Part shown: piece after piece, positions 35,733 to 46,270 of the stretch
Layout of the letters: each line of letters opens with the position of its first letter
Numbering within the stretch: position 1 is the stretch's first letter
Position numbers and translations under genes: made by a program
Origin: Pseudomonas putida
GTDB taxonomy: Bacteria; Pseudomonadota; Gammaproteobacteria; Pseudomonadales; Pseudomonadaceae
Length of the DNA stretch: 64,000 nucleotides
Direction of reading: 5' to 3'
Assembly (NCBI RefSeq): GCF_028682475.1
Contig: NZ_JANHLE010000017.1
Coordinates: forward strand, 1 to 64,000
The notes under the pieces: model-generated
The model's input: the letters and a program-made list of their open reading frames with translations, nothing else
Databases searched by the model: none
Told to the model about the DNA's origin: nothing

Positions 35733-36158
35733 ATGGCTGTTCAACGTACTTTCTCGATCATCAAGCCTGACGCCGTTGCTAAAAACGTGATCGGCAAGAT
35801 CACCACCCGTTTCGAAGACGCTGGCCTGAAAATCGTTGCTTCGAAAATCAAGCAACTGTCCAAAGCCGAAGCTGAAGGCTTCTACGCTGAGCACAGCGCC
35901 CGTGGCTTCTTCGGCGACCTGGTTGCCTTCATGACCTCCGGTCCAGTTGTTGTTCAGGTTCTGGAAGGCGAAAACGCCATCGCTCTGAACCGTGAGCTGA
36001 TGGGCGCTACCAACCCTAAAGAAGCTGCTCCAGGCACCATCCGCGCCGACTTCGCTGAATCCATCGACGCCAACGCCGTTCACGGTTCGGACTCCGAAGC
36101 CGCTGCTGCTCGCGAAATCGCTTACTTCTTCGCAGCTACCGAGGTAACCACTCGCTAA
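35733..36158 (+). CDS. ndk: Nucleoside diphosphate kinase
   Basis: The protein has 141 residues. It begins with [20 protein letters not shown], and the phosphohistidine is in [20 protein letters not shown] (~residue 117). It moves the gamma-phosphate from NTPs to NDPs. Codon use is strongly biased to highly expressed Pseudomonas codons (GCT, CGT, GGC). It sits between isc and rlmN, as in other pseudomonads. Confidence 0.97.
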   Translation: MAVQRTFSIIKPDAVAKNVIGKITTRFEDAGLKIVASKIKQLSKAEAEGFYAEHSARGFFGDLVAFMTSGPVVVQVLEGENAIALNRELMGATNPKEAAPGTIRADFAESIDANAVHGSDSEAAAAREIAYFFAATEVTTR

Positions 36159-36186
36159 GCGAAAGCTTACGGGTGAGGGTGAATCC

Positions 36187-37332
36187 ATGACGACATCGAC
36201 TGGCAAAACTAACCTGTTGGGGCTGACCCAGCCGGAAATGGAAAAATTCTTCGACTCTATCGGGGAGAAGCGTTTCCGTGCCGGTCAGGTAATGAAATGG
36301 ATTCACCACTTTGGCGTCGATGATTTCGACGCCATGACGAATGTCGGCAAGGCCTTGCGCGAAAAGCTCAAGGCTGTTGCCGAGATTCGCGGTCCGGAAG
36401 TGGTCAGCGAGGACATCTCCAGCGACGGCACCCGTAAATGGGTGGTGCGTGTGGCGTCCGGCAGCTGCGTCGAGACCGTGTACATCCCCCAGGGCAAGCG
36501 TGGCACCCTGTGTGTCTCGTCCCAGGCCGGTTGCGCCCTGGACTGCAGTTTCTGCTCCACCGGCAAGCAAGGCTTCAACAGCAACCTCACCGCCGCCGAA
36601 GTCATCGGCCAGGTGTGGATTGCCAACAAATCGTTCGGCAGCATTCCCGCCACCATCGACCGTGCCATCACCAACGTGGTGATGATGGGCATGGGTGAGC
36701 CGCTGCTGAATTTCGACAACGTGGTCGCCGCCATGCATTTGATGATGGACGACCTCGGCTATGGCATTTCCAAGCGCCGGGTGACCCTGTCCACCTCCGG
36801 CGTAGTCCCGATGATCGATGAGCTGGCCAAGCACATCGACGTCTCCCTGGCCCTGTCGCTGCACGCGCCGAACGATGCGCTGCGCAACGAACTGGTGCCG
36901 ATCAACAAGAAGTACCCGCTCAAGGTCCTGCTTGCGTCGTGCATGAACTACATGTCGCAACTCGGTGAGAAGCGCGTACTGACCATTGAGTACACCCTGC
37001 TCAAGGACGTCAACGACAAGCTCGAACACGCTGTGGAAATGGCCGAGCTGCTCAAGGACGTGCCGTGCAAGATCAACCTGATCCCGTTCAACCCGTTCCC
37101 GCATTCCGGTTACGAGCGGCCGAGCAACAACGCCATCCGCCGTTTCCAGGACCACCTGCATCACGCCGGCTACAACGTGACGGTGCGCACCACCCGTGGT
37201 GAAGACATCGATGCCGCCTGTGGCCAGCTGGTAGGGCAGGTGATGGACCGGACCCGCCGTAGCGAGCGCTATATCGCCGTGCGTCAGTTGAACGCCGATG
37301 GCGAAATGCAAGACAGCGCCGCTAGCAACTGA
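36187..37332 (+). CDS. rlmN: 23S rRNA (A2503)/tRNA (A37) C2-methyltransferase RlmN
   Basis: The protein has 381 residues. The radical-SAM cluster motif C-x3-C-x2-C is in [17 protein letters not shown] (~residues 118-134), and the second catalytic cysteine is in [15 protein letters not shown] (~residue 349). [14 protein letters not shown] and [20 protein letters not shown] are typical. It uses a methyl-cysteine intermediate to methylate adenine C2. Confidence 0.96.
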   Translation: MTTSTGKTNLLGLTQPEMEKFFDSIGEKRFRAGQVMKWIHHFGVDDFDAMTNVGKALREKLKAVAEIRGPEVVSEDISSDGTRKWVVRVASGSCVETVYIPQGKRGTLCVSSQAGCALDCSFCSTGKQGFNSNLTAAEVIGQVWIANKSFGSIPATIDRAITNVVMMGMGEPLLNFDNVVAAMHLMMDDLGYGISKRRVTLSTSGVVPMIDELAKHIDVSLALSLHAPNDALRNELVPINKKYPLKVLLASCMNYMSQLGEKRVLTIEYTLLKDVNDKLEHAVEMAELLKDVPCKINLIPFNPFPHSGYERPSNNAIRRFQDHLHHAGYNVTVRTTRGEDIDAACGQLVGQVMDRTRRSERYIAVRQLNADGEMQDSAASN

Positions 37333-37345
37333 AGAGAGGAACTCC

Positions 37346-38104
37346 ATGACCTTGCGCGTCGCGCTGTCGATTCTGTCGCTCGCCCTGCTTGCAGGCTGCG
37401 TGTCCGGCGGGAGTTCGGACACGCTGGCGACGCGTGAAGGGCGCGCACAGGCCGGGCAGGCCTACGTGCAGTTGGGGTTGGGTTATTTGCAACAAGGTTT
37501 GACCGAACAGGCCAAAGGGCCGCTGAAAAAAGCGCTTGATCTCGATAGCCAGGACGCCGCTGCAAACGGTGCCCTGGCTTTGGTGTATCAGGCGGAGGAC
37601 GAGCCGGAACTGGCGCACAAGCACTATCGCAAAGCCCTGGCCAGTCGCCCGGACGACACGCGGACCCGTAACAATTACGGCAGTTTCCTTTATGCTCAGG
37701 GGCAATACGTCCAGGCGCAGCAGATGTTTGCCCAAGCTGCGGCCGATACCCTGTATCCTGAGCGTTCACGCGTGTTCGAGAGTCTCGGTCTGACCGCCTT
37801 GCGGCTGGGCCAGCGCGACCAGGCGCAGGAATACCTGGTAAAAGCTTTACGGCTCAATCAGCAGCAACCACGCGCGTTGCTGGAAATGGCTGAGTTGTCT
37901 TACGAAGACAGGCATTATGTGCCGGCCCGTGACTACTACGATCGTTTCAGCCAGCTGAGCGACCACAGTGCCCGCAGCTTGCTGCTGGGCAGTCGCCTGG
38001 CCAACGTCTTCGAAGAGCGGAACAAGGCCACCGATCTGGGCCTGCAATTACAACGACTTTATCCCGGTACGCCGGAATATCAGCAATACCTGTCGGAGCA
38101 ATGA
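37346..38104 (+). CDS. pilW: Type IV pilus biogenesis lipoprotein PilW/PilF
   Basis: The protein has 252 residues from ATG 37346 (GAGAGGA box). The lipoprotein signal ends with LLAGC (Cys at ~residue 18). Tetratricopeptide repeats follow (YVQLGLGYLQQGLTEQAKGP, ALALVYQAEDEPELAHKHYR, RNNYGSFLYAQGQYVQAQQM, LGLTALRLGQRDQAQEYLVK). It is the outer-membrane pilotin that brings the secretin PilQ to the outer membrane (called PilF in P. aeruginosa). Overlaps rodZ (ATGA). Confidence 0.93.
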   Translation: MTLRVALSILSLALLAGCVSGGSSDTLATREGRAQAGQAYVQLGLGYLQQGLTEQAKGPLKKALDLDSQDAAANGALALVYQAEDEPELAHKHYRKALASRPDDTRTRNNYGSFLYAQGQYVQAQQMFAQAAADTLYPERSRVFESLGLTALRLGQRDQAQEYLVKALRLNQQQPRALLEMAELSYEDRHYVPARDYYDRFSQLSDHSARSLLLGSRLANVFEERNKATDLGLQLQRLYPGTPEYQQYLSEQ

Positions 38105-39132
38105 TGAAAGCGGCGCATCCCGAAGTAGCAGCAGCGACTCGCGAGAATCCAGGTGAGACTCTGCGTCAGGCCCGTGAAAACAGGGGCTGGTCGCAAGCCG
38201 AAGTGGCTCACAAGCTGAACCTGACCGTGAGTTCCTTGAACAACCTTGAAGCCGGCGCCTTCGACAAGCTGCCTGGTCACACATTCGCCCGTGGCTACAT
38301 CCGTGCCTATGCCAAGCTGCTGGACATGGATCAGGCTCCGCTGGTGCAAGCGTTTGACCGATGCACCGGTACCGACGCCCAGGGCAGCGACGTGCACGCG
38401 CTGGGTCGCATCGAAGAGCCGGTGCGGCTGTCGCACAACATTCTGCGGGTCGTCAGCCTGTTGCTGTTGGTCGTGGTGATCGGTGGTGGTTTCTTCTGGT
38501 GGCAGGACCAGAGCAGCCAGGGCAGCAAGGACCTGGTCAACATGGCGCTGGAACATGTCGAGGTCGAAAGCGCCGACGGCACGACCCAGATCCACCCGCT
38601 GGACGAACCTGAAGACCAGGCGGTCAGCGCCGCCCAGCAACCGGAAAGCACCCCGCTGAACCTGGAACAGGCTCCGGCGGCCACTGAGCCGACCGAAACA
38701 GCGCCAGCGCCACAAACGCCGGGCAGCACGCCGGTCGCGCCGGTTGTCAGTACCCCTGTTGCCCCCGTCGTTGCCCCCGCCGCTCCAGTAGCTGCAGCGC
38801 CGGTACCTGCTCCCGTCGCTCCTGTAGCCCCGGTGGTGGTTGCGACCGCACCTGCCGCTACACCGGCACCAGCGGCCCCGGCGCTTGCCGGCAGTGGCAA
38901 GCTGCACCTGCAATACACCGCCGATTGCTGGACTTCGGTCACCGACGGCAACGGCAAGGTGCTGTTCAGCGCCATCAAGCGCAAGGGCGACAGCCTGGAC
39001 CTGACCGGCAAGCCGCCGTTTGCGGTACGCCTGGGCTTTGCCCGGGGCGTGCAGGTCAGCTACAACGGCCAGCCTGTTGACGTTGCGCCGTTCACCAGTG
39101 GCGAGACTGCTCGCCTGAAGTTGGGACAATAA
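38101..39132 (+). CDS. rodZ: Cell-shape protein RodZ
   Basis: The protein has 343 residues. The N-terminal helix-turn-helix (GETLRQARENRGWSQAEVAH, ~18-80) binds MreB rather than DNA. One transmembrane helix (ILRVVSLLLLVVVIGGGFFW, ~117-136) follows, then a long Ala/Pro/Val-rich periplasmic linker (~185-260) and a C-terminal DUF4115 domain (LHLQYTADCWTSVTDGNGKV). The first ATG overlaps pilW; a second ATG follows directly. Confidence 0.94.
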   Translation: MMKAAHPEVAAATRENPGETLRQARENRGWSQAEVAHKLNLTVSSLNNLEAGAFDKLPGHTFARGYIRAYAKLLDMDQAPLVQAFDRCTGTDAQGSDVHALGRIEEPVRLSHNILRVVSLLLLVVVIGGGFFWWQDQSSQGSKDLVNMALEHVEVESADGTTQIHPLDEPEDQAVSAAQQPESTPLNLEQAPAATEPTETAPAPQTPGSTPVAPVVSTPVAPVVAPAAPVAAAPVPAPVAPVAPVVVATAPAATPAPAAPALAGSGKLHLQYTADCWTSVTDGNGKVLFSAIKRKGDSLDLTGKPPFAVRLGFARGVQVSYNGQPVDVAPFTSGETARLKLGQ

Positions 39133-39135
39133 GTC

Positions 39136-40245
39136 ATGCACGGCGAATCACCGATCAAACGTCGCGAATCGCGAAAAATCTGGGTAGGTAATGTTCCTGT
39201 CGGCGGCGATGCACCCATCGCCGTGCAGAGCATGACCAACACCGACACCAACGATGTCGCGGCCACCGTGGCACAGATCAACCGCCTGGTTGATGCCGGT
39301 GTCGACATCGTTCGTGTCTCGGTACCGGACATGGACGCGGCCGAAGCCTTTGGCCGGATCAAGCAGCAGGTCAGCGTGCCGCTGGTCGCCGATATCCACT
39401 TCGACTACCGCATTGCCTTGCGCGTTGCCGAGCTGGGCGTCGACTGCCTGCGCATCAACCCGGGCAACATCGGTCGTGAAGACCGCGTGCGCGCCGTAGT
39501 AGATGCGGCCCGTGACCGCGGCATCCCGATCCGCATCGGCGTCAACGCCGGATCGCTGGAAAAGGACCTGCAGAAAAAGTACGGCGAGCCAACCCCGGCG
39601 GCGCTGGTCGAGTCGGCCATGCGTCACGTCGAACACCTTGATCGCCTGGATTTCCAGGACTTCAAGGTCAGCGTCAAGGCCTCCGACGTGTTCATGGCCG
39701 TTGAAGCCTATCGTCTGCTGGCCAAGCAGATCATCCAGCCACTGCACCTGGGCATCACCGAAGCCGGTGGCCTGCGTTCGGGCACGGTGAAATCCGCAGT
39801 CGGCCTCGGTATGCTGCTTGCCGAAGGGATTGGCGATACTATTCGCATCTCCCTGGCGGCAGACCCGGTTGAGGAGGTAAAAGTCGGTTACGACATCCTC
39901 AAGTCCCTGCACCTGCGTTCGCGTGGTATCAACTTCATCGCCTGCCCGAGCTGCTCGCGGCAGAATTTCGATGTGGTCAAGACCATGAACGAGCTGGAAG
40001 GGCGCCTGGAAGACCTGCTGGTACCGATGGACGTGGCCGTGATCGGCTGCGTGGTCAATGGCCCAGGCGAAGCCAAGGAAGCCCATGTGGGGCTGACCGG
40101 CGGTACGCCGAACCTGATCTACATCGATGGCAAGCCTGCGCAGAAGCTGACCAATGACAACCTGGTCGATGAGCTGGAACGGCTCATCCGTCAGAAAGCG
40201 GCCGAAAAGGCCGAGGCCGACGCGGCGTTGATCGCCCGTGGCTGA
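39136..40245 (+). CDS. ispG: 4-hydroxy-3-methylbut-2-enyl diphosphate synthase (IspG/GcpE)
   Basis: The protein has 369 residues. The TIM-barrel part starts with [20 protein letters not shown] and [12 protein letters not shown]. [4Fe-4S] ligands are in [12 protein letters not shown] (~residues 270-273) and [13 protein letters not shown] (~residue 305). It reduces MEcPP to HMBPP in the MEP isoprenoid pathway, so it depends on the Isc system nearby. Three bases separate it from rodZ. Confidence 0.97.
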   Translation: MHGESPIKRRESRKIWVGNVPVGGDAPIAVQSMTNTDTNDVAATVAQINRLVDAGVDIVRVSVPDMDAAEAFGRIKQQVSVPLVADIHFDYRIALRVAELGVDCLRINPGNIGREDRVRAVVDAARDRGIPIRIGVNAGSLEKDLQKKYGEPTPAALVESAMRHVEHLDRLDFQDFKVSVKASDVFMAVEAYRLLAKQIIQPLHLGITEAGGLRSGTVKSAVGLGMLLAEGIGDTIRISLAADPVEEVKVGYDILKSLHLRSRGINFIACPSCSRQNFDVVKTMNELEGRLEDLLVPMDVAVIGCVVNGPGEAKEAHVGLTGGTPNLIYIDGKPAQKLTNDNLVDELERLIRQKAAEKAEADAALIARG

Positions 40246-40269
40246 TACCCAGATTCGTAAGGATTTTCC

Positions 40270-41559
40270 GTGAGCAAATCGCTGCAAGCCATCCGTGGCA
40301 TGAACGACATCCTGCCCGAGCAGACCCCGCTGTGGCGCTATTTTGAAAGCACCGTCGCCGGCCTGCTGGACACCTACGGCTATCGTCAGATCCGTACGCC
40401 GATCGTCGAGTTCACCGAGCTGTTCAAGCGCTCGATCGGTGAAGTCACCGACATCGTCGAAAAAGAGATGTACACCTTCGCCGACCGCAACGGCGACTCC
40501 CTGACCCTGCGTCCGGAAGGCACTGCAGCCTGCGTACGTGCTGTGCTGGAACACGGCATCAGCGGCGGTGGCCAGGTGCAGAAACTCTGGTACATCGGTC
40601 AGATGTTCCGTCACGAGCGCCCGCAGAAAGGTCGCTATCGCCAGTTCAACCAGATCGGCGTCGAAGTCTTCAACCTCGACGGTCCGGACATCGACGCCGA
40701 GCTGATCGTGCTCACCTGGCGCCTGTGGGGCCTGCTGGGCATCCGTGACGCGGTCAAGCTCGAGCTCAACAGCCTGGGCACCAGCGAAGCCCGTGCGCGC
40801 TACCGTGATGCGCTGGTCGAGTTCCTCTCGGCGCGTCTGGAGCAGCTGGACGAAGACAGCCAGCGTCGCCTGAAGACCAACCCGCTGCGTATCCTCGACA
40901 GCAAGGACGCCAACACCCAGGCGGTGCTGGTCGGCGCGCCGAAGCTCGAAGACTACCTGGACGAAGAGTCGCGGGTGCATTTCGACGGCCTCAAAGCGCG
41001 TCTGGATGCCGCCGGGATCCCGTTCGTGATCAACACCAAGCTGGTGCGTGGCCTGGACTACTACAGCAAGACCGTGTTCGAGTGGGTCACCGACAAGCTC
41101 GGCTCCCAGGGCACTGTCTGCGCCGGTGGCCGCTACGACGGCCTGGTCGAGCAGATGGGCGGCAAACCGACCCCGGGTGTTGGTTTCGCCATGGGTATCG
41201 AGCGTCTGATCCTGCTGCTGGAAACCCTGGAGCAGGTCCCCGAGTCGATCAACCGTCAGGTCGATGTCTACCTGTGCGCCTTCGGTGAGCAGGCCGAGCT
41301 GGCGGGCCTGGCCCTGACCGAGCGCCTGCGTGATCGCCTGCCGAATCTGCGCCTGCAGGTCAATGCCGGTGCCGGCAGCTTCAAGAGTCAGTTCAAGAAG
41401 GCCGACAAGAGCAACGCGCTGTTCGCCTTGATCCTGGGGGACGACGAACTGGCGCAACAAGTGGTAGGTTTCAAACCCCTGCGTGGCCAGGGCGAACAAC
41501 AAAACATTGCCTGGGATGCTCTGGCAGAGCACCTGGAAGCTTCCCTCGCGCAGGCGTGA
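40270..41559 (+). CDS. hisS: Histidyl-tRNA synthetase
   Basis: The protein has 429 residues, a class II synthetase. It begins with [20 protein letters not shown]; motif 2 is [20 protein letters not shown], and the histidine-binding [16 protein letters not shown] and [20 protein letters not shown] motifs are present. It ends with an anticodon-binding domain ([20 protein letters not shown]). Confidence 0.97.
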   Translation: MSKSLQAIRGMNDILPEQTPLWRYFESTVAGLLDTYGYRQIRTPIVEFTELFKRSIGEVTDIVEKEMYTFADRNGDSLTLRPEGTAACVRAVLEHGISGGGQVQKLWYIGQMFRHERPQKGRYRQFNQIGVEVFNLDGPDIDAELIVLTWRLWGLLGIRDAVKLELNSLGTSEARARYRDALVEFLSARLEQLDEDSQRRLKTNPLRILDSKDANTQAVLVGAPKLEDYLDEESRVHFDGLKARLDAAGIPFVINTKLVRGLDYYSKTVFEWVTDKLGSQGTVCAGGRYDGLVEQMGGKPTPGVGFAMGIERLILLLETLEQVPESINRQVDVYLCAFGEQAELAGLALTERLRDRLPNLRLQVNAGAGSFKSQFKKADKSNALFALILGDDELAQQVVGFKPLRGQGEQQNIAWDALAEHLEASLAQA

Positions 41560-41598
41560 AGCGGGTCAACAGCCGATTTGGTGAAAAGGAGTATTGGG

Positions 41599-42240
41599 GT
41601 GTCGAGTACCGATGATGAACAGCTGGCGGCATTCAAGGACTGGTGGCAGCGTAATGGCAAGCCACTGGTAACCGGCGGCCTGCTGGCACTGGTAATAGTG
41701 TTTGGCTGGCAAGCCTTCCAGAAGTACCAGGGCAACCAGTCGCAAGGCGCCTCGAACCTTTATCAGGCCCTGCTGGAAACTACCCTGACGCCAAGCGGCG
41801 AGCCGGATGCGGCCAAGGTCGCGGAACTGTCCGGCAAGCTCAAGAACGAGTTTGGCGGTAGCGCCTATGCCCAGTATGGCAGCCTGTTCGTGGCCAAGGT
41901 CGCGGTCGAGGCTGGCAAGCTCGATGACGCTGCTGCCGAACTCAAGTCGGTCGTCGACAAGCCGGCTGACGCTACGCTGGGAGAAATCGCCCGTCAGCGT
42001 CTGGCCCGTGTCCTGGCTGCCCAGAACAAGGTTGATGAGGCACTGAAACTGTTGGAAGGCGACGCCGACAAAGCGTTCCTGGCCAGCCGTGAAGAGCTCA
42101 AGGGCGACCTGCTGGTACAGCTGGGTCGTACTGCTGATGCCCATGCCGCATACGTAAAGGCCAAGGACGCGCTGTCTGACGACGCCGCGATCGGTGGTTT
42201 GCAACTCAAGCTCGACGACCTGGCCAAAGGGGATGCGTGA
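41599..42240 (+). CDS. YfgM-family ancillary SecYEG/BAM-associated protein
   Basis: The protein has 213 residues from GTG 41599, with AAGGAG eight bases upstream; earlier in-frame starts overlap no signal and are rejected. A cytoplasmic start (DDEQLAAFKDWWQRNGKPL) is followed by a single helix (VTGGLLALVIVFGWQAF, ~26-42) and a periplasmic tetratricopeptide-like domain. YfgM binds the SecYEG-PpiD translocon and links to periplasmic chaperones. It lies directly before bamB, the conserved location. Confidence 0.9.
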   Translation: MSSTDDEQLAAFKDWWQRNGKPLVTGGLLALVIVFGWQAFQKYQGNQSQGASNLYQALLETTLTPSGEPDAAKVAELSGKLKNEFGGSAYAQYGSLFVAKVAVEAGKLDDAAAELKSVVDKPADATLGEIARQRLARVLAAQNKVDEALKLLEGDADKAFLASREELKGDLLVQLGRTADAHAAYVKAKDALSDDAAIGGLQLKLDDLAKGDA

Positions 42241-43384
42241 CGTGATCGGTTGGAAACATGCAGCAGTGCTGACCCTGGCCATTCTGGCCGCGGGTTGCAG
42301 CAGCAACAGCAAAAAGGAATTGCCGCCGGCCGAGCTGACCAAGTTCACCGAAGAAGTGGTTCTGAAGAAGCAATGGAGCCGTTCGATCGGTGACGGTCAG
42401 GGCGAATCCTTCAACATGCTGGTCCCGGCGATCGAGAACGATCGTATCTACGCCGCCGATGTAACCGGCGTGGTGATGGCCATGGACCGCAATACCGGCG
42501 ACGTGGCCTGGAAAAAGGACCTTGAACTGCCTGTCTCCGGCGCTGTTGGCGTCGGCTACGGCATGGTCATGCTCGGTACCCTGCGCGGTGAAGTGATCGC
42601 CCTGGATGCCAGCACCGGTGAGCAACGCTGGCGTTCGCGCGTGACCAGTGAAGTGCTGGCGCCACCTGCCACCAACGGCGACGTGGTGGTTGTGCAAACC
42701 CAGGATGACCGTGTGATCGGTCTGGATGCCAGCACCGGTGATCGCCGCTGGATCTACGAAAGCACCCCGGCGGTACTGACCCTGCGTGGTACCGGTGCGC
42801 CGATCGTGACCAATCACCTGGCGGTTGCGGGCCTGTCGACCGGTAAGGTCATTGCCCTGGATACCCGTAACGGTGTGCCGGTCTGGGAACAGCGTGTGGC
42901 GATCCCGCAAGGTCGCTCGGAGCTTGACCGCGTGGTCGATATCGACGGTGGCCTGCTGCTGTCTGGCGGTACGCTGTACGTGACCAGCTATCAGGGTCGG
43001 GTTGCCGGTCTGGATCTGGAAAGCGGCCGGGTGCTGTGGCAGCGTGATGCTTCCAGCTACACCGGTGTGGCCCAGGGCTTCGGTAACGTCTACGTGAGCC
43101 TGGCTTCGGGTACCGTGGAAGGCATCGACGAGCGCTCTTCGAGCGCCCTGTGGAGCAACGATTCGCTGGCACGTCGTCAATTGTCGGCGCCGGAAGTGTT
43201 CTCCAGCTATGTAGCAGTAGGTGACCTGGAAGGCTACCTGCACCTGCTCAGCCAGGTCGACGGTCGCTTCGTCGGTCGTGAGCGTATCGACAGCGATGGC
43301 CTGCGCGCCCGTCCGCTGGTGGTGGGTGACACCATCTATGTGTACGGCAACAGCGGCAAGCTCGAGGCGCTGACCATCCGCTGA
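42233..43384 (+). CDS. bamB: Outer membrane assembly lipoprotein BamB
   Basis: The protein has 383 residues from ATG 42233, overlapping the yfgM stop by 8 bases (GTG 42242 is an alternative). The lipoprotein signal ends with [10 protein letters not shown]. The mature part is an eight-bladed beta-propeller with PQQ-like repeats ([56 protein letters not shown]). It supports BamA in folding outer-membrane proteins. Confidence 0.95.
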   Translation: MRDVIGWKHAAVLTLAILAAGCSSNSKKELPPAELTKFTEEVVLKKQWSRSIGDGQGESFNMLVPAIENDRIYAADVTGVVMAMDRNTGDVAWKKDLELPVSGAVGVGYGMVMLGTLRGEVIALDASTGEQRWRSRVTSEVLAPPATNGDVVVVQTQDDRVIGLDASTGDRRWIYESTPAVLTLRGTGAPIVTNHLAVAGLSTGKVIALDTRNGVPVWEQRVAIPQGRSELDRVVDIDGGLLLSGGTLYVTSYQGRVAGLDLESGRVLWQRDASSYTGVAQGFGNVYVSLASGTVEGIDERSSSALWSNDSLARRQLSAPEVFSSYVAVGDLEGYLHLLSQVDGRFVGRERIDSDGLRARPLVVGDTIYVYGNSGKLEALTIR

Positions 43385-43404
43385 GGCTATGCTTGAGGCC
43401 GTGC

Positions 43405-43475
43405 AGGCCTCGGGCTGCGGCACTTCGGGTGCCGCCCGAACTCCGGCCGCTGCAGTGCAGCGGCCTTTGTATTTT
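43405..43475 (+). promoter_or_regulatory. Two strong hairpins between bamB and der
   Basis: CGGGC-TGCGGCAC-TTCG-GGTGCCG-CCCG (about 43411-43438) and GGCCGCTGCA/GTGCAGCGGCC (43445-43465), the latter followed by TTTGTATTTT. They may end the upstream transcript or fold in the der leader. Confidence 0.55.
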
Positions 43476-43500
43476 CCGAATTTATGAAGTGGAGAGCCGT

Positions 43501-44961
43501 ATGGTTCCCGTAATCGCCCTGGTGGGCCGACCGAACGTCGGTAAATCCACCATGTTCAACCGCCTGACCAGGACCCGTGACGCTATCGTCGGCGACCTGT
43601 CCGGGCTGACCCGTGACCGTCAATACGGTGAAGCAAGCTGGCAAGGCCGCTCGTACATCCTGGTCGACACCGGTGGTATTTCCGGTGACGAGCACGGCAT
43701 GGACGAAAAAATGGCCGAGCAGTCACTGCTGGCCATCGAAGAAGCCGATGTGGTGTTGTTCCTGGTTGACGCCCGTGCCGGCCTGACCGCCGCCGACCAG
43801 ATGATTTCCGAGCACCTGCGCAAGCGCAACAAGCGCTCGTTCCTGGTGGCGAACAAGATCGACAACATCGATCCGCAGATCGCGATTGCCGAGTTCTCGC
43901 CGTTGGGCATGGGTAACGCCATTGGTGTTGCCGGCGCCCAGGGTCGTGGCGTCAACAACCTGCTGGAAGCCGTGCTCAGCGACTTCCCGCGGGACAATGT
44001 CGAAGAGATCGATACCGACGTCGCCGAAGGCGAGGAAGCGGTGCGCATCCCAGGCCCGAGCGAGAAAGATGGCATCAAGATCGCCATCATCGGTCGTCCG
44101 AACGTCGGCAAGTCGACGCTGGTCAACCGTATGCTCGGTGAAGACCGGGTGATCGTTTACGACCAGCCCGGCACCACCCGCGACAGTATCTACATTCCCT
44201 TCGAGCGTAACGAAGAGAAGTACACCCTGATCGACACCGCCGGGGTGCGCAAGCGCGGCAAGATCCACGAAGAAGTCGAAAAATTCTCCGTGGTCAAAAC
44301 CCTGCAGGCGATCAAGGATGCCAACGTGGTCATCTTCGTCATGGATGCCCGCGAAGGCGTGGTTGACCATGACCTGAACCTGCTGGGCTTTGCCCTGGAA
44401 GCCGGTCGCGCCATCGTCATCGCCCTGAACAAGTGGGATGGCATGCAGCCGGGCGAACGCGACTACGTGAAGACCGAGCTGGAGCGCCGGCTGTTCTTCG
44501 TTGACTTCGCCGACATTCACTTCATTTCGGCCCTGCACGGTACTGGCGTCGGTAACCTGTACCAGTCGGTGCAGAACTCCTTCAAGTCGGCGGTCACCCG
44601 CTGGCCGACCAGCCGCCTGACCCAGATCCTCGAAGACGCGGTCAGCGATCACCAGCCGCCGATGGTCAACGGTCGCCGGATCAAGCTGCGCTATGCCCAC
44701 CTCGGTGGTGCCAACCCGCCGATCATCGTGATCCACGGCAACCAGGTCGAGAAAGTACCCAAGTCTTACTCGCGCTACCTGGAAAACACCTATCGTCGGG
44801 TGCTCAAGCTGGTCGGTACGCCGATCCGTATCGAGTACAAGGGCAGCGATAACCCGTACGAAGGCAACAAGAACACCCTGACCGACCGCCAGGTCAACAA
44901 GAAGCGTCGCTTGATGTCGCACCACAAGAAAGCCGAGAAGAAGCGTAAGGACAAGCGCTAA
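43501..44961 (+). CDS. der: Ribosome-assembly GTPase Der (EngA)
   Basis: The protein has 486 residues from ATG 43501 (GGAG box). Two tandem GTPase domains have P-loops [14 protein letters not shown] (~residues 8-21) and [14 protein letters not shown] (~198-211), with DTGGI and DTAGV switch motifs and NKID/NKWD specificity motifs. The C-terminal KH-like domain starts around [15 protein letters not shown] and the tail is very basic. It is essential for 50S subunit maturation. Confidence 0.97.
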   Translation: MVPVIALVGRPNVGKSTMFNRLTRTRDAIVGDLSGLTRDRQYGEASWQGRSYILVDTGGISGDEHGMDEKMAEQSLLAIEEADVVLFLVDARAGLTAADQMISEHLRKRNKRSFLVANKIDNIDPQIAIAEFSPLGMGNAIGVAGAQGRGVNNLLEAVLSDFPRDNVEEIDTDVAEGEEAVRIPGPSEKDGIKIAIIGRPNVGKSTLVNRMLGEDRVIVYDQPGTTRDSIYIPFERNEEKYTLIDTAGVRKRGKIHEEVEKFSVVKTLQAIKDANVVIFVMDAREGVVDHDLNLLGFALEAGRAIVIALNKWDGMQPGERDYVKTELERRLFFVDFADIHFISALHGTGVGNLYQSVQNSFKSAVTRWPTSRLTQILEDAVSDHQPPMVNGRRIKLRYAHLGGANPPIIVIHGNQVEKVPKSYSRYLENTYRRVLKLVGTPIRIEYKGSDNPYEGNKNTLTDRQVNKKRRLMSHHKKAEKKRKDKR

Positions 44962-44965
44962 GATC

Positions 44966-45029
44966 ATCGCGGGGCAAGCCCGCTCCCACAGGGATATCAC
45001 ACACTGTGGGAGCGGGCTTGCCCCGCGAT
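44966..45029. repeat. REP pair
   Basis: ATCGCGGGGCAAGCCCGCTC (44966 on) and the inverted GTGGGAGCGGGCTTGCCCCG (to about 45027) enclose about 16 bases, directly after der. Confidence 0.9.
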
Positions 45030-45121
45030 AGGCCTGCGACGGTTTCAACCTTTTTCCTGACCACTCAATCCGCTATGCTCGGTCCCTGACCGCCGGATTG
45101 TTCAGCAGGAAAGAGGGCTTC

Positions 45122-46270
45122 ATGATCAGTAGCAAGTTGCCGAACGTCGGCACCACCATCTTTACCACTATGTCCCAGCTCGCCGTGCAAACCGGCGCCT
45201 TGAACCTGTCCCAGGGTTTTCCCGATTTCAATGGCCCTCAGGCCCTGCTCGACGCAGCAGGCCGGCATATCGCTGCCGGTCACAACCAGTATTGCCCGAT
45301 GACCGGCTTACCGGCGTTGCGCCAGCAGGTAGCGACCAAGATCGCCCGTAGCTATGGCGTCAGTGTCGATGCCGAGACGCAAATCACCATTACCCCGGGT
45401 GCCACCGAAGCGATCTTCTGCGCCATCCATGCGGTGATCCGTGCCGGTGACGAAGTGATTGTCTTCGACCCGTGTTATGACAGCTACGAGCCTTCGGTCG
45501 AACTGGCTGGCGGACGTTGCGTGCATGTCCAGCTCACCGATGGCCAATTTGCCATTGACTGGCAGAAGCTCAGCGACGCCCTGAGCCCGCGTACGCGGAT
45601 GATCATCCTCAACTCGCCGCATAACCCCAGCGGCGCGCTGATCAGCCGCGATGACCTGGAAAAGCTGGCGCTGCTGATCGCCGATCGCGATATCTACCTG
45701 ATCAGTGACGAGGTCTATGAACACCTGGTGTTCGATGGTGTGCAGCACGCCAGCGTGCTAGCGATAGAAGCGCTGTACCAGCGGGCCTTTGTCGTCAGCT
45801 CGTTCGGCAAGACCTATCACGTGACTGGCTGGAAGACCGGTTATGTGGTCGCGCCGCCGGCCTTGAGCGCCGAACTGCGCAAGGTCCATCAGTACGTCAA
45901 CTTCTGTGGTGTGACTCCATTGCAATGGGCACTGGCCGATTTCATGGCCGAGCACCCAGAGCATGTCGAAGAACTCCCGGCCTTCTACCAGGCCAAGCGC
46001 GACCTGTTCTGCGATCTGCTGGCCACCTCGCGCTTCCAGTTCACCCGCACCGCCGGTACCTACTTTCAGCTGGTGGACTATTCAGCCATCCGCCCGGACC
46101 TGAACGATGTCGAGATGTCGCTGTGGCTCACCCGTGAACACGGGGTGGCGACCATTCCGGTATCGGTGTTTTACCAGCAACCCATTCCCGAACAGCGCCT
46201 GGTGCGCCTGTGTTTTGCCAAACGCGAGGAGACGCTGCGTCAGGCAGCGGAGAAGCTATGCGCGATCTGA
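45122..46270 (+). CDS. PLP-dependent aminotransferase (methionine/glutamine transaminase type, YbdL-like)
   Basis: The protein has 382 residues from ATG 45122. Class I/II aminotransferase: LNLSQGFPDFNGPQALLDAA (~27-46), ITITPGATEAIFCAIHAVIR, NSPHNPSGALISRDDL, ISDEVYEHLVFDG, and the PLP lysine in SSFGKTYHVTGWKTGYVVAP (~residue 236). The closest relatives by motif are E. coli YbdL and plant or bacterial glutamine transaminase K, which use methionine, glutamine and aromatic acids. It overlaps an omega-amidase-like gene by 13 bases, suggesting a joint role in methionine salvage via 2-oxoglutaramate. Confidence 0.88.
   Translation: MISSKLPNVGTTIFTTMSQLAVQTGALNLSQGFPDFNGPQALLDAAGRHIAAGHNQYCPMTGLPALRQQVATKIARSYGVSVDAETQITITPGATEAIFCAIHAVIRAGDEVIVFDPCYDSYEPSVELAGGRCVHVQLTDGQFAIDWQKLSDALSPRTRMIILNSPHNPSGALISRDDLEKLALLIADRDIYLISDEVYEHLVFDGVQHASVLAIEALYQRAFVVSSFGKTYHVTGWKTGYVVAPPALSAELRKVHQYVNFCGVTPLQWALADFMAEHPEHVEELPAFYQAKRDLFCDLLATSRFQFTRTAGTYFQLVDYSAIRPDLNDVEMSLWLTREHGVATIPVSVFYQQPIPEQRLVRLCFAKREETLRQAAEKLCAI

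Noticed and set aside
39148..41532. A 794-codon open frame on the minus strand opposite ispG and hisS
   Set aside because: Long antisense frames are common in GC-rich DNA because of third-position G/C. Its product has no recognisable domain, and ispG and hisS are certain genes on the other strand.
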